Shown: one piece after another, positions 10,881-19,622 of the stretch
Numbering within the stretch: position 1 is the stretch's first letter
Layout: every line of letters starts with the position of its first letter
Source of the DNA: Sphingobium quisquiliarum P25
GTDB taxonomy: Bacteria; Pseudomonadota; Alphaproteobacteria; Sphingomonadales; Sphingomonadaceae
DNA: 49,678 bases
Reading direction: 5' to 3'
Assembly: GCF_000445065.1 (NCBI RefSeq)
Contig: NZ_ATHO01000147.1
Coordinates: forward strand, 1-49,678
Made by a program: the position numbers and the translations under genes
The notes under the pieces: generated by a model
What the model was told of the DNA's origin: nothing
Seen by the model: only the letters and a program-made list of their open reading frames with translations
Database searches by the model: none

Positions 10881-12323
10881 TTACAGGGCCGGTCCGCTTC
10901 GGGATGCGGTCACGGGCGATGCGCTGGTCCAGCCGCCCGCCAGTGCCTTGAACAGATCAACTTGAGCAAAGGCCACCGCGCGTTCCGCCGTGGCAAGCTC
11001 GCTCTCCGCCGCCGCCAACGTGCGCTGAGCATCCAGCACCGTCAGGAAATCGATCCTTCCCTCCCGCTGCCGCGCAAGGCTGATGCGTGCGGCCCGGTCC
11101 GCGGCTTCGCGCGCGGCCTTGAGGGTATCGCGCCGCTCCAGCGCGTGGGCATAGACCGACAGCGCAGTTTCGGTTTCCTCCAGCGCCCTTAGCACCGTGC
11201 CGTCGAATGTCGCGAGGGACGCGCTGGCGTCGGCCTTTGCAGCGGCGATGCGGGCGCGGTTGGCTTCCTGATTGGGGAAGGCCCAGTTGATGAGCGGACC
11301 CAGAAGCCAGCGGAACGGTCCCCCGCCCAATATGTCGCCGCCGCCGATCGCCGTGGTGCCGATGGAGCCGCCCAAAGTGATGCGGGGATAAAGGTCCGCC
11401 GTCGCAACCCCGATGCGCGCCGTGTCTGCCGCCAGCCGCTGCTCAGCGGCGCGCACATCCGGGCGGCGGGCGAGCAGGGCGCGGCCGTCGCCGACCGGAA
11501 TGGGCTGCTTGAGATCCGGCGTCACCTTCTGCTCCCGAACCACGGCAGGCAGTTCCTGCGGCGTCCGCCCCGTGAGCGTCGCGAGCCGCAACAGTGCACT
11601 GTCCCGATCCGCCACCAGACTTGGGATCAGCGCCGCTTGTTGGTCCCGCAAGGCAGTTGTGCGGATTACATCCAGCCGGTCGGACCGGCCCACTTCAAAC
11701 CGCGCATTGGTGATGCGGATGCTCTTGTCGAGCAGCGCCACGGTCTGCTCCGCCACGGCGATACGCTCCGCCGAACTGGTCGCATCCACATAAGCCCGCG
11801 CCGTATCCGCAACCACAGCCACCCGCACCGCGTCAGCATCGCCCGCCGCCGCGTTGACGTCGCCCTTCGCCGCTTCGATACTCCGCTTCACCCGGCCGAA
11901 CAGGTCCACCTCATAAGCGACGTCCAGCCCGGCATCGACGGTCCAATTCTCGCGATCAGCGCCCGGCAAAGTCTGCGCGGCGGACGCCCGGCCATAGGTC
12001 GGCTGCGCGCTAAGGCTCGTCTGCGGCAGCCTGTCCGACCGCGCGCCACGTAGCCCCGCCCGCGCCTTTTCCAGCCGAGCGACAGCCACGCGAATGTCGG
12101 TATTCGCGGCCAGCGCATCGCGCACCAGCTCGTCCAGCACCGGATCATTATACAGCCGCCACCAGTCGCCATCAGGCTCCGCCACGCTCACCGCCGGACT
12201 AGCCGCCCCAATGAACGCGCCCGCAGCCGCGCTTGGGGTGGCCGGAGCCTTATAATCCGGCCCCGCCGCGCAGGCGGTCAAAGCCGAAGCGCCGAGCAAA
12301 AGGGGAAGTAGGGTCTTTCTCAT
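10881..12323 (-). CDS. NodT-family outer-membrane efflux lipoprotein (RND-linked)
   Basis: This 480-aa protein begins MRKTLLPLLLGASALTAC, a lipoprotein signal with the lipid-bearing cysteine at residue 18, followed by AAGPDYKAP as in OprM/NodT. It has two OEP domains with AYEVDLFGRVKRSIEAAKGD and LARRPDVRAAEQRLAADTAR. It is the last gene of the minus-strand RND operon, 12 bases after the permease stop, and should be the outer-membrane channel of that pump. It is clearly diverged from the channel encoded just downstream on the opposite strand. Confidence 0.94.
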   Translation of the reverse strand: MRKTLLPLLLGASALTACAAGPDYKAPATPSAAAGAFIGAASPAVSVAEPDGDWWRLYNDPVLDELVRDALAANTDIRVAVARLEKARAGLRGARSDRLPQTSLSAQPTYGRASAAQTLPGADRENWTVDAGLDVAYEVDLFGRVKRSIEAAKGDVNAAAGDADAVRVAVVADTARAYVDATSSAERIAVAEQTVALLDKSIRITNARFEVGRSDRLDVIRTTALRDQQAALIPSLVADRDSALLRLATLTGRTPQELPAVVREQKVTPDLKQPIPVGDGRALLARRPDVRAAEQRLAADTARIGVATADLYPRITLGGSIGTTAIGGGDILGGGPFRWLLGPLINWAFPNQEANRARIAAAKADASASLATFDGTVLRALEETETALSVYAHALERRDTLKAAREAADRAARISLARQREGRIDFLTVLDAQRTLAAAESELATAERAVAFAQVDLFKALAGGWTSASPVTASRSGPAL

Positions 12324-12335
12324 CTCATATGTCTC

Positions 12336-15300
12336 CTATTCGGCGGGCTGCATCGCGACGGCGGCTCCGCCCTTCCCCTTGCGGGAAAAGCGGTCGCCCA
12401 GCGCGCGGCACACCACGTAGAAGGTGGGGGTGAAGAGCAGGCCGAACGCCGTCACGCCGGTCATACCGAAGAAGACGGCCGTGCCCAGCGCCTGCCGCAA
12501 CTCCGCGCCAGCCCCGCTCGCGATCACCAGCGGCACCGCGCCCAGGATGAAGGCGAAGCTGGTCATCAGGATCGGCCGCAACCGGGTCTGCGCCGCCTGA
12601 ACCGCCGCATCGACGGGCGAGAGGCCCTGTTCCTCCTCCGCCTGCTTGGCGAATTCCACCACAAGGATGGCATTCTTCGCCGCCAGCGCGATCAGCACGA
12701 CCAGCCCGATCTGCGTCAGGATATTATTGTCTTGTCCCCGCAGGTTCACGCCCAGCATGGCCGCGAACAGGCACATCGGCACGATCAGGATGATCGACAG
12801 CGGCAGCGTCAGGCTTTCATATTGCGCCGCCAGCACCAGGAAGACGAAGAAGACCGCCATCCCGAACACGATGCCCGCGGTGTTGCCCGCCATCACCTGC
12901 TGATAGGCGACGCCCGTCCACTCCTTGGCATAACCCTCGGGTAGATTGGCGTCGGCGAGCTTCTCCATCGTCGTCAGCGACTGGCCGGTGCTGTAGCCGG
13001 GCGCGGTATTGCCATCGACCTCTATCGCCGGGAGCATATTGTAGCGCACCACGCGATAAGGCCCGGTCTTGTCCTCGAATGTCGAGACTGACCCGATCGG
13101 CACCATCTGCCCGCTGTTCGACCGCGTCTTCAGGTTCGCGATATCCGCCACCGTCCCGCGATGGTCCGCATCCGCCTGCGCCGTCACGCGATAGGTCCGC
13201 CCTAGCAAGTTGAAGTCATTGACGAAGGCCGACCCCAGATAGACCTGCATCGCTTCGAACACGCGTTCCGGCGGCACGCCCAGCAGGTCGGCCTTGCGCC
13301 GATCGACATCGGCAAAGACGCGCGGCGTCGCATTGTCGAACAGCGTATAGACCATGGACAGGCCGGGCGTCTGGTTCGCCTTAGCGATGAAGTCCTGCGC
13401 AACCTTGTTCAGCTCGGTATAGCCGCGTTCCTCCTTATCCTGCACCAGCATGCGGAAGCCGCCCGGAGGCACGAGGCCCGAAATGGTCGGCGGCGGCAAC
13501 AGCAGGATGCGCGCCTTTTCATAACCCGCGACCGCCTTGTGCGCCTGCTCCATGATCCCGGCATAGGTGACGCCTTCCTTCTGCCGCTCCGCAAAGCTGT
13601 TGAACGGGAAGTAGATGGCGGCGCTGTTGGGCGCCTGCGTTTGCGAAGGGCCATGGAAGCCCGCGAACATCACCGCGCCGCGCAGCCCCTTGATGGGCAG
13701 CAGCTTTTGCGCGACCTCCTTCGTCACCTTGTCCGTGCGTTCCAATGACGCGCCCGATGGCAACTGCACCACGGCCAGGAAATAGCCCTGATCCTGCGAA
13801 GGCACGAAGCCGCCCGGCGTCACCCAGAACAGGGCGATGGTCGCGGCGATCAGCCCCGCATAGGTCAGCAGCATCTTCTTGGGCCGCAGCACCAGGAAGC
13901 GCGTCAGCCGGGCATAGCCAGCGCTCATCCGGTCAAAGCCCCGGTTGAACCCCGCCGCCGCCCGCGCGCCTACCCTGCGCCAGCGCGGCGCATTGTCCAG
14001 ATCATGCTCCCCATGCTTGGGCTTCAGCAGCAAGGCGGCTGCGGCCGGGGACAGAGTGAGCGAGAGGATCAGCGAGATCACCGTCGCAGTCGAAATGGTG
14101 ACGGCGAACTGCTGATAGAATGCGCCCGAAATGCCGGTGATGAACAATGTCGGCACGAACACGGCGCACAGCACCAGCACGATCGCCACCAGCGCGGCCG
14201 ACACTTCGTCCATGGACGTGCGCGCCGCCTCCAGCGGAGACATGCCATGCTCGATGTTCCGCTCCACATTCTCGACCACCACGATCGCGTCATCGACCAC
14301 GATGCCGATGGCCAGGACAAGGCCGAACAGCGACAGGTTGTTGAGCGAATAGCCAAGCGCCGCCAGCACCGCCGCCGTCCCGATCAGCGACACGGGGATG
14401 GCAATGATAGGAATGATCGCCGCGCGCCAGTTCTGGAGGAAGATCAGGATGACGAGGACGACCAGTACCACCGCCTCGAACAGCGTGTGATAAACCGCAT
14501 CGATCGACTGGCTGATGAACTCGGTCGGATTGTAGATGACGCTATATTCCAGGCCCTTGGGGAAGCTCTTGGACAGCGCGTCCATCTCCGCCTTCACCTT
14601 CTCCGCCGCGTCCAGAGCGTTGGAGCCCGGCCGCTGCATCACCGCAATGACGACGGTAGGCGTGCCCGACAAATAGGTGTTGATGCCATAATCCTGCGCG
14701 CCCAACTCAACGCGAGCAACGTCGCCCACGCGGACCTGACGGCCATCCGCATCGGTGCGAATGACGATTTCGGCGAACTGCTTGGGCTCGGTCAGGCGGC
14801 CCTGCATCTCGACGCCCAACTGGAAAGCTTCGCCCTTATCATAGGGTGGCTGGCCCAGCGCGCCTGTGGACACCTGCACATTCTGCGAACGGAGCGCGGA
14901 GACGATCTCGCCCGCCGTCAGGTCCAGCGCGGCGGCGCGGTCGGGATCGATCCAGATGCGCATCGCATAATCGCGCGATCCGAACAGCCGCACATCGCCA
15001 ACGCCATCCAGCCGCGCCAGCCGGTCCCGCACCTGCGTCAACGCATAGTTGGACAGGTAATTGCGGTCGAACGTGCCGTCCGGCGATTGCAGATTGACGA
15101 CCATCAGGAAGTCCGGCGTCGTCTTGCGCGTGACCACGCCCAGCCGCTGCACCTCTTCCGGCAGGCGGGGGATGGCCACGGCGACCCGGTTCTGCACCAG
15201 CACCTGCGCCTCATCCAGATCGGTCCCCACCTTGAAGGTGACGGTGATCGTCACCTTGCCGTCGCCGGTCGATTGGCTGCTCTGATAGAGCATGTCATCG

Positions 15301-15521
15301 ACGCCGTTGATTTCCTGCTCGATCGGCGCGGCGACGGTGGACGCGACGGTCTCGGCCGACGCGCCCGGATATTGCGCCGACACCGTGACCGTTGGCGGAA
15401 CGATGTTGGGATATTGGGAAACGGGCAGCCCGATAAAGGCCAGCGCGCCAACCACGGTGATGACCACCGCGATGACCGCAGCGAAGATCGGCCGGTCAAT
15501 GAAGAAACGGGATAGGCGCAT
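12336..15521 (-). CDS. HAE1-family RND multidrug efflux permease (AcrB/MexB-like)
   Basis: This 1061-aa inner-membrane proton antiporter has the AcrB layout: N-terminal FIDRPIFAAVIAVVITVVGALA, two large periplasmic loops and 12 helices. The proton-relay residues are present: Asp410 and Asp411 in IGIVVDDAIVVVENVER, and Lys949 in ALAAKNAILVVEF. The extreme C-terminus is short and lysine-rich. A GAGGA sequence stands nine bases before the ATG at 15521. It follows the adaptor gene after a 174-bp spacer filled by a palindromic repeat. Together with the flanking adaptor and channel it forms a complete three-part pump, probably repressed by the TetR protein at 17682. Confidence 0.96.
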   Translation of the reverse strand: MRLSRFFIDRPIFAAVIAVVITVVGALAFIGLPVSQYPNIVPPTVTVSAQYPGASAETVASTVAAPIEQEINGVDDMLYQSSQSTGDGKVTITVTFKVGTDLDEAQVLVQNRVAVAIPRLPEEVQRLGVVTRKTTPDFLMVVNLQSPDGTFDRNYLSNYALTQVRDRLARLDGVGDVRLFGSRDYAMRIWIDPDRAAALDLTAGEIVSALRSQNVQVSTGALGQPPYDKGEAFQLGVEMQGRLTEPKQFAEIVIRTDADGRQVRVGDVARVELGAQDYGINTYLSGTPTVVIAVMQRPGSNALDAAEKVKAEMDALSKSFPKGLEYSVIYNPTEFISQSIDAVYHTLFEAVVLVVLVILIFLQNWRAAIIPIIAIPVSLIGTAAVLAALGYSLNNLSLFGLVLAIGIVVDDAIVVVENVERNIEHGMSPLEAARTSMDEVSAALVAIVLVLCAVFVPTLFITGISGAFYQQFAVTISTATVISLILSLTLSPAAAALLLKPKHGEHDLDNAPRWRRVGARAAAGFNRGFDRMSAGYARLTRFLVLRPKKMLLTYAGLIAATIALFWVTPGGFVPSQDQGYFLAVVQLPSGASLERTDKVTKEVAQKLLPIKGLRGAVMFAGFHGPSQTQAPNSAAIYFPFNSFAERQKEGVTYAGIMEQAHKAVAGYEKARILLLPPPTISGLVPPGGFRMLVQDKEERGYTELNKVAQDFIAKANQTPGLSMVYTLFDNATPRVFADVDRRKADLLGVPPERVFEAMQVYLGSAFVNDFNLLGRTYRVTAQADADHRGTVADIANLKTRSNSGQMVPIGSVSTFEDKTGPYRVVRYNMLPAIEVDGNTAPGYSTGQSLTTMEKLADANLPEGYAKEWTGVAYQQVMAGNTAGIVFGMAVFFVFLVLAAQYESLTLPLSIILIVPMCLFAAMLGVNLRGQDNNILTQIGLVVLIALAAKNAILVVEFAKQAEEEQGLSPVDAAVQAAQTRLRPILMTSFAFILGAVPLVIASGAGAELRQALGTAVFFGMTGVTAFGLLFTPTFYVVCRALGDRFSRKGKGGAAVAMQPAE

Positions 15522-15586
15522 CGGTCTGTTCCTCGATGGCGTGAAAAAGGGTGCGCGGTCCGGGGATCGCGGGAACTGTCATTTTT

Positions 15587-15688
15587 AGCCCCTCCCCCTC
15601 AGGGGAGGGAAAGGGGGTGGGGGCTCGCCGGATGGTGCGGCGCAGGGGGAGGGCCCCCACCCAACCCTCCCCTGAAGGGGAGGGCTTA
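15587..15688. repeat. Long imperfect palindromic intergenic repeat (GC-rich)
   Basis: The spacer between the RND adaptor and permease genes holds two nested hairpins in mirror order. The left arm has CCCTCCCCCTCAGGGGAGGG followed by GGGGGTGGGGGC. The right arm has GCCCCCACCC followed by CCCTCCCCTGAAGGGGAGGG. Elements of this type are dispersed extragenic repeats in sphingomonads and related bacteria. Within the operon it may stabilise upstream mRNA or lower permease expression relative to the adaptor. Confidence 0.8.
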
Positions 15689-15695
15689 AAGTTAA

Positions 15696-16946
15696 CTAGA
15701 AAGTCGCCTGCGAAGCAGCCGGCACCACACTCTCACCAGCCCCCACCGGCGCAGCCACCGCCTTGATCGCCACAGCCCGCGTAGCAACCTTCCCACCCGG
15801 CACCGCCGATTGAAGATTGCTCACAACCACGCGATCACTGGGCGACAAGCCCGACCGGATGATCCGCAGCCCATCCACCACAGGCCCAAGCTCCACCGGC
15901 TTGGCGGAAACGCTGTCATCCTTGCCGACGACCAGCACCGTCTTGCGCGCCTGATCCGATTGCACCGCCTCATCGGGGATTAGCAGCGCATTCACCTTGC
16001 CGCCATTGGCGAGGCGCATGTTGCCGAACATGCCGGGCGTCAGGAACATGCCGGGATTGGCGAACACCGCGCGAATGCGGATCGTGCCGGACCGGGGATC
16101 AAGTCCGTTGTCGGTAAAATCCAGACGGCCCTTGTGGCGATAATCGGCCTCATCCTGCAACCGCACCTCGACCGCGCCAGCGCCGTCCTTGTCCCGCTGG
16201 GACTTGAGATACAGCGCTTCGGACGCGTCGAAGTTGAAATAGATGGGATCAAGCTTGTTGATGGTGGTCAGCAAGGTCGCGCCTGCGCCTTCCGCGCCGG
16301 ACACTAGATTGCCGATATCGACGCGCCGGTCCGACACACGCCCCGAAATGGGCGCGCGCACCTGAGTGAACTCCACCTCCAGCGCCCGCTGGCGCTCGCG
16401 CGCCTGTGCCGCCGCCAACGCCGCCTGAGCGGCTTGCAGCCGCGACCGCAGCGCATCGACTTCGCTGGCCGAAACCGCTTCGTCGCCTGTCAGGCGCTGA
16501 ACCCGCTTATAGTCATTCTGCGCCAACAGCAGCGTGCTGCGGGCGCTGGCGCTATTGGCGCGGGCTTCCGCAAGAGCCGCCAGGAAGGGGCGCTGGTCGA
16601 TGGTGAACAGCAACTGCCCCGCCTTCACATAGTCACCGTCCCGGAAATGGATCGCCGTCACCGAACCCGATACGCGCGGGCGGATATCGACCGTTTGGCT
16701 CGGCGCGAACCGCCCGACATAATCATCCCATTGCGTGACCGCGCGGCTGAGCGGCGCAGCGACCCCCACCACTGCGAGCGCCGACGGTGCGGCCTGAGCC
16801 TGGGGACGATCGATCACTTTCCACCCAATGCCGCCCAGCACCACAAGCGCAATCCCTGCGATTGCGGCATGACGCTTGCGTGGCCGGAGGAGGGGGGAAG
16901 ACACCGCGTTGCTGCTGTCGGCGTCGATGGACTTGTGCATGTTCAT
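15696..16946 (-). CDS. RND efflux periplasmic adaptor (AcrA/MexA-like)
   Basis: This 416-aa protein has a short cytoplasmic N-terminus, one membrane anchor (AIAGIALVVLGGIGWKVI) and the membrane-fusion domains in order: lipoyl (VDIRPRVSGSVTAIHFRDGD), a coiled-coil hairpin, the second lipoyl half (TQVRAPISGRVSDRRVDIGN), a beta-barrel (DPIYFNFDASEALYL) and the membrane-proximal domain (LLIPDEAVQSDQARKTVLVV). It has no lipobox, so it is anchored by the helix and not by lipid. AGGAG stands seven bases before the ATG at 16946, which overlaps the stop of the 131-aa gene upstream. Confidence 0.95.
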   Translation of the reverse strand: MNMHKSIDADSSNAVSSPLLRPRKRHAAIAGIALVVLGGIGWKVIDRPQAQAAPSALAVVGVAAPLSRAVTQWDDYVGRFAPSQTVDIRPRVSGSVTAIHFRDGDYVKAGQLLFTIDQRPFLAALAEARANSASARSTLLLAQNDYKRVQRLTGDEAVSASEVDALRSRLQAAQAALAAAQARERQRALEVEFTQVRAPISGRVSDRRVDIGNLVSGAEGAGATLLTTINKLDPIYFNFDASEALYLKSQRDKDGAGAVEVRLQDEADYRHKGRLDFTDNGLDPRSGTIRIRAVFANPGMFLTPGMFGNMRLANGGKVNALLIPDEAVQSDQARKTVLVVGKDDSVSAKPVELGPVVDGLRIIRSGLSPSDRVVVSNLQSAVPGGKVATRAVAIKAVAAPVGAGESVVPAASQATF

Positions 16947-17338
16947 GCGAAACTCCTGACCTTCGGGCTGCCGCGCATCGCGGCGATGGCGGCAAGCAGC
17001 CGTTCGAGATGAGCGTCGCTGAACCCTGCGGACCGGAAGGCGGATATGCGGCGCGAATGGACGTCATAGCTGCGGTGCCAGGCTTCGACGGCGATCTGCC
17101 GCAGTGCTTCCAACCGCTTGTCGGCAAGCCGTGGGTCGGGCTTTTGCCCGAAGATCAGCCTTTGCAGCCGGGTCCAGCGGCCCGGTTCCCGCAGCGTCGC
17201 CAGGCTGTCCTGCCGGGCAAGCTGCACGACCTGCCATTCCAAGGGAGAAAAGGTGGCCGCTTCGGCCTTCGCCGCCGGGCTGTAAAGCGTCCCCCCGGTG
17301 CCGCCTTCGGCCAGGAATATGTCTGAACGATAGACCAT
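16943..17338 (-). CDS. Conserved-looking hypothetical protein leading the RND operon
   Basis: This 131-aa protein is soluble and rich in Arg, Ala and Leu. It contains FSPLEWQVVQLARQDSLATL and RLADKRLEALRQIAVEAWHR, and ends in a helical segment with SDAHLERLLAAIAAM. I do not recognise a family. It is the first gene of the efflux operon, and its stop overlaps the adaptor start in an ATGA junction, so its product is made together with the pump. The spacer upstream carries two operator-like sites. A role in sensing or assembly is possible, but nothing in the sequence proves it. Confidence 0.72.
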   Translation of the reverse strand: MVYRSDIFLAEGGTGGTLYSPAAKAEAATFSPLEWQVVQLARQDSLATLREPGRWTRLQRLIFGQKPDPRLADKRLEALRQIAVEAWHRSYDVHSRRISAFRSAGFSDAHLERLLAAIAAMRGSPKVRSFA

Positions 17339-17586
17339 GATCTCGTCCCCTGTTTTGGGAAGGCAGCAGAGCTGGGGCGCGCGAAGGAACGCGCCGCAAA
17401 GTCACTGCCTTTCGCGGATAGATGAATAACCCCTGCGCGCCCCTCGCATGGTTGCGCCAGGACGATCAGCGTCTCTTGATGATGAAAAGGAACGGCCTTC
17501 CTCTCCGAACGGCCGTGCCTGCGCCGCTATTGACGGCAACCCCTGTCTTGCATTCGACCTCCTGACCAAGAGCATGTCGAATAAAT

Positions 17587-17598
17587 TACCAGACGGTA
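17587..17598. promoter_or_regulatory. Candidate TetR operator 1
   Basis: TACCAGACGGTA has 4-bp inverted arms (TACC and GGTA) and lies in the AT-rich spacer upstream of the RND operon. It matches two other 12-bp sites (17637 and 18290) in a shared pattern, TAC-Y-R-R-M-CGGT-M. It is inferred to be a binding site of the TetR protein encoded at 17682. Confidence 0.5.
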
Positions 17599-17636
17599 TA
17601 TAAATCTAGGGCAATAGCGCGTCAAGTAGCTTTATG

Positions 17637-17648
17637 TACCGACCGGTC
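17637..17648. promoter_or_regulatory. Candidate TetR operator 2
   Basis: TACCGACCGGTC lies 39 bases right of operator 1, centre to centre 50 bp, and just past the stop codon of the TetR gene. It differs from the operator at 18290 (read on the minus strand) at two positions. A T-run follows on the plus strand. Confidence 0.45.
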
Positions 17649-17681
17649 TTTTTTTATTAGAAGGCAGAAATTGCACTGATA

Positions 17682-18290
17682 TTACGCACTGGGCCACATG
17701 GCGAGGGTCGTATCCACAAGCTGGGTCAAGCGGCCCTCCGCCACGCCGGAACCGGCCTGCACGGCGATGCCCTGGAGGATCGTCGAAAGATAAAGGGCAA
17801 GTGCTCGCGGTTCGACACCGGGGGGCAGATCGCCTTCCTCCTTCGCGCGTTCGAACCGTTCGACAAGCGCACGGTCGGACGATGCGCGGCGCGCCAAAAT
17901 CTCTTCGCGAATGCATTCGGCATGCGAGGTATTGGCGACCGAGCTGATGACGCCCATGCACCCCTTGGGATCTGTGCTGCCGCACTGCATGGCGAGCGCG
18001 CCCCGCAGCAGCCGTTCCGCCACTTCCTTGGCCGTCGGCGCTTCCAACGCTGATTTCACATAACAGAGCTTATCCCGCTCATAGAGGTCGAGCGCCTTGC
18101 GGAACAGCGATTCCTTGTTGCCGAAACAGGCGTAAAGGCTGGGCTTGGTGATGCCCATCGCCTCGGTCAGTTCGGCGAGCGACGCGCCCTCATAACCGCG
18201 CCGCCAGAATATCTCCAGCGCGGCGGCAAGCGCCTTGTCTGGATCAAATTCGCGCGGACGGCCTCTGACAGGGGCGGAAGCGTTTTTCAT
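17682..18290 (-). CDS. TetR/AcrR family regulator of the RND pump
   Basis: This 202-aa protein begins with a basic arm (APVRGRPREFDPDKALAAAL) and has a TetR helix-turn-helix, ASLAELTEAMGITKPSLYAC, at residues about 36-55. Its C-terminal half has GCMGVISSVANTSHAECIRE, typical of AcrR-like regulators that carry a TetR_C domain. The gene lies directly upstream of the RND operon on the same strand. An operator-like palindrome overlaps its start codon and two more lie between it and the operon, which fits autorepression plus control of the pump. Loss of repression would be expected on binding a pump substrate. Confidence 0.9.
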   Translation of the reverse strand: MKNASAPVRGRPREFDPDKALAAALEIFWRRGYEGASLAELTEAMGITKPSLYACFGNKESLFRKALDLYERDKLCYVKSALEAPTAKEVAERLLRGALAMQCGSTDPKGCMGVISSVANTSHAECIREEILARRASSDRALVERFERAKEEGDLPPGVEPRALALYLSTILQGIAVQAGSGVAEGRLTQLVDTTLAMWPSA

Positions 18291-18301
18291 ACCGGTCAGT
18301 A
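18290..18301. promoter_or_regulatory. Candidate TetR operator 3 at the regulator's own start codon
   Basis: The plus strand reads TACCGGTCAGTA; the minus strand reads TACTGACCGGTA, which matches the two sites upstream of the RND operon. It touches the first base of the TetR start codon and is set in an AT-rich stretch (ATATAGATAT) that may hold the promoter. It would give simple autoregulation by blocking transcription. Confidence 0.5.
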
Positions 18302-18443
18302 TATAGATATTCCTGCGGATAGCTCAAGGGCGATGAAAGCCGCTGCTTCTTCATGACGCGGCTGCCATCATCAATATTCTTCCCTCTTCGCCCGCATATC
18401 CCCTATCGGTCGGCCAGCGCATGCTGCCACGGAATGAGGAACA

Positions 18444-19520
18444 ATGGTCGAGGCGAATACCGTCTTCATCGATATCTGCCTGCGCGGGGGAAGCATCGGG
18501 CTCCTGCTGCTGGGGGCGATCATGCTGTGCCGCGCGCCTGTATCCTATGCATCCCGGCTTGGCATGATGCTGATGCTGTGCACCGTCGCCTTCGTGCTGG
18601 AAGGCGTGCCGGTGATCCAGGGACTCCTGCCGCTCGACTGGTTCATCAAACTTTGTTCGGCGCTTGTGATCCCGCTGTTCTGGCTGTTCGCCCGCGCCTG
18701 GTTCGACGATGATTACCGGCCGGGCGGCATTGATGGAGCCGTCGCGATCGCGTTCGTCGCCGCGGTCCTCGTGCAGCATCAGGCGAAACACCGGCCGGGC
18801 GATCCGGGGGCGAGCGACGCCATCGTCTACGGCCTTGGGACCATGCTTGCTGTCCATGCGCTGTGGCTCGCCTGGCGGGACCGCGCGTCCGATCTGGTCG
18901 AGCCGCGCTGCCGCGTGCGGCTGCTGTTCGTCATCGCCGTCGCGCTGACGATCGTCTGGTCGCTGTGGAGCGAGGCGGCGAGCCGGTTCGCCACGCCCCT
19001 GCCATGGCTTTCCCTGGCCGATGCGGCGGTGCTGTTCCTTCTCACCCTCGGCCTCGACAGCGCGCTGTTCGGCCTCGCGCACCCGGAAACCTTTCCGCAT
19101 CCCGCAAGGCCGGGGATCGCCCCGGCGCGGCCGGAGGCAAAGCCGTCCTCGCCGGAGGAGGAGCTTGTCGATCCCGTGCTGAAACACCGGCTGGACCAGA
19201 TCATGGAGCATGACCGGCTGTATCGCGATCCCGAACTGACGATAGGGCAGCTTGCGGTCCGGCTGGGCACCGCCGAACACCGGCTGCGGCGGCTGATCAA
19301 CGGCGGGATGGGGTTTCGCAATTTCAACGCCTATCTCAACGCGAAACGGATCGAGGAGGTGCGCGCGGCGCTTGCCGACCCGGCGCAGACGGACGTGCCC
19401 ATCCTGACCATCGCGATGGATGCGGGCTTCGGCAGTCTGCCCGCATTCAATCGCGCCTTCAAGGCCGCCGCCGGGGAAACGCCGCGCGATTTCAAGCAGA
19501 GGATGCGGGTGGCGAGCTGA
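18444..19520 (+). CDS. AraC-family regulator with an N-terminal membrane sensor domain
   Basis: This 358-aa protein has about seven hydrophobic helices in residues 12-205, such as GGSIGLLLLGAIMLC and RVRLLFVIAVALTIVW. A linker rich in Pro and Glu follows, then a C-terminal AraC DNA-binding domain (about 250-355) with LTIGQLAVRLGTAEHRLRRL and ILTIAMDAGFGSLPAFNRAF, the two helix-turn-helix motifs. Membrane-embedded AraC regulators of this shape sense an unknown signal in the membrane. GAGGA stands just before the ATG at 18444. It precedes the RND operon at 19623 on the same strand, with a direct repeat 21 bp apart between them, and is its likely activator. Confidence 0.88.
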   Translation: MVEANTVFIDICLRGGSIGLLLLGAIMLCRAPVSYASRLGMMLMLCTVAFVLEGVPVIQGLLPLDWFIKLCSALVIPLFWLFARAWFDDDYRPGGIDGAVAIAFVAAVLVQHQAKHRPGDPGASDAIVYGLGTMLAVHALWLAWRDRASDLVEPRCRVRLLFVIAVALTIVWSLWSEAASRFATPLPWLSLADAAVLFLLTLGLDSALFGLAHPETFPHPARPGIAPARPEAKPSSPEEELVDPVLKHRLDQIMEHDRLYRDPELTIGQLAVRLGTAEHRLRRLINGGMGFRNFNAYLNAKRIEEVRAALADPAQTDVPILTIAMDAGFGSLPAFNRAFKAAAGETPRDFKQRMRVAS

Positions 19521-19554
19521 TCGATTTCGAAATTCGACCTGTCGATTTCGAGAT
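19521..19554 (+). promoter_or_regulatory. Direct repeat with 21-bp spacing, candidate AraC binding site
   Basis: TCGATTTCGAAAT (19521-19533) is repeated as TCGATTTCGAGAT (19542-19554), with 12 of 13 bases identical and start points exactly 21 bp apart, two turns of the helix. AraC-type activators bind such direct repeats next to the -35 region. The site sits between the AraC gene stop and the adaptor gene start at 19623. Confidence 0.6.
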
Positions 19555-19622
19555 CGCAAGGCCAAGGCAGCATGAATGGGTGAAGCCGGTCCCCGGCCCA
19601 ACAGACCGGACACCCGCCTTTC

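Larger units (their letters stand above)
17339..17681. other. Intergenic region upstream of the RND operon, with operators
   Basis: This 343-bp stretch has no gene that I can support. Its left two thirds show no clear motif. Its right third is AT-rich compared with the surroundings and holds two 12-bp operator-like sites (17587 and 17637). The promoter of the minus-strand RND operon probably lies here, because the flanking TetR gene reads toward it on the same strand. Confidence 0.6.

Noticed and set aside
14004..15515. A 503-codon plus-strand open frame
   Set aside because: It is antisense to the RND permease, and its His/Gln/Arg/Asp-rich translation has no domain.
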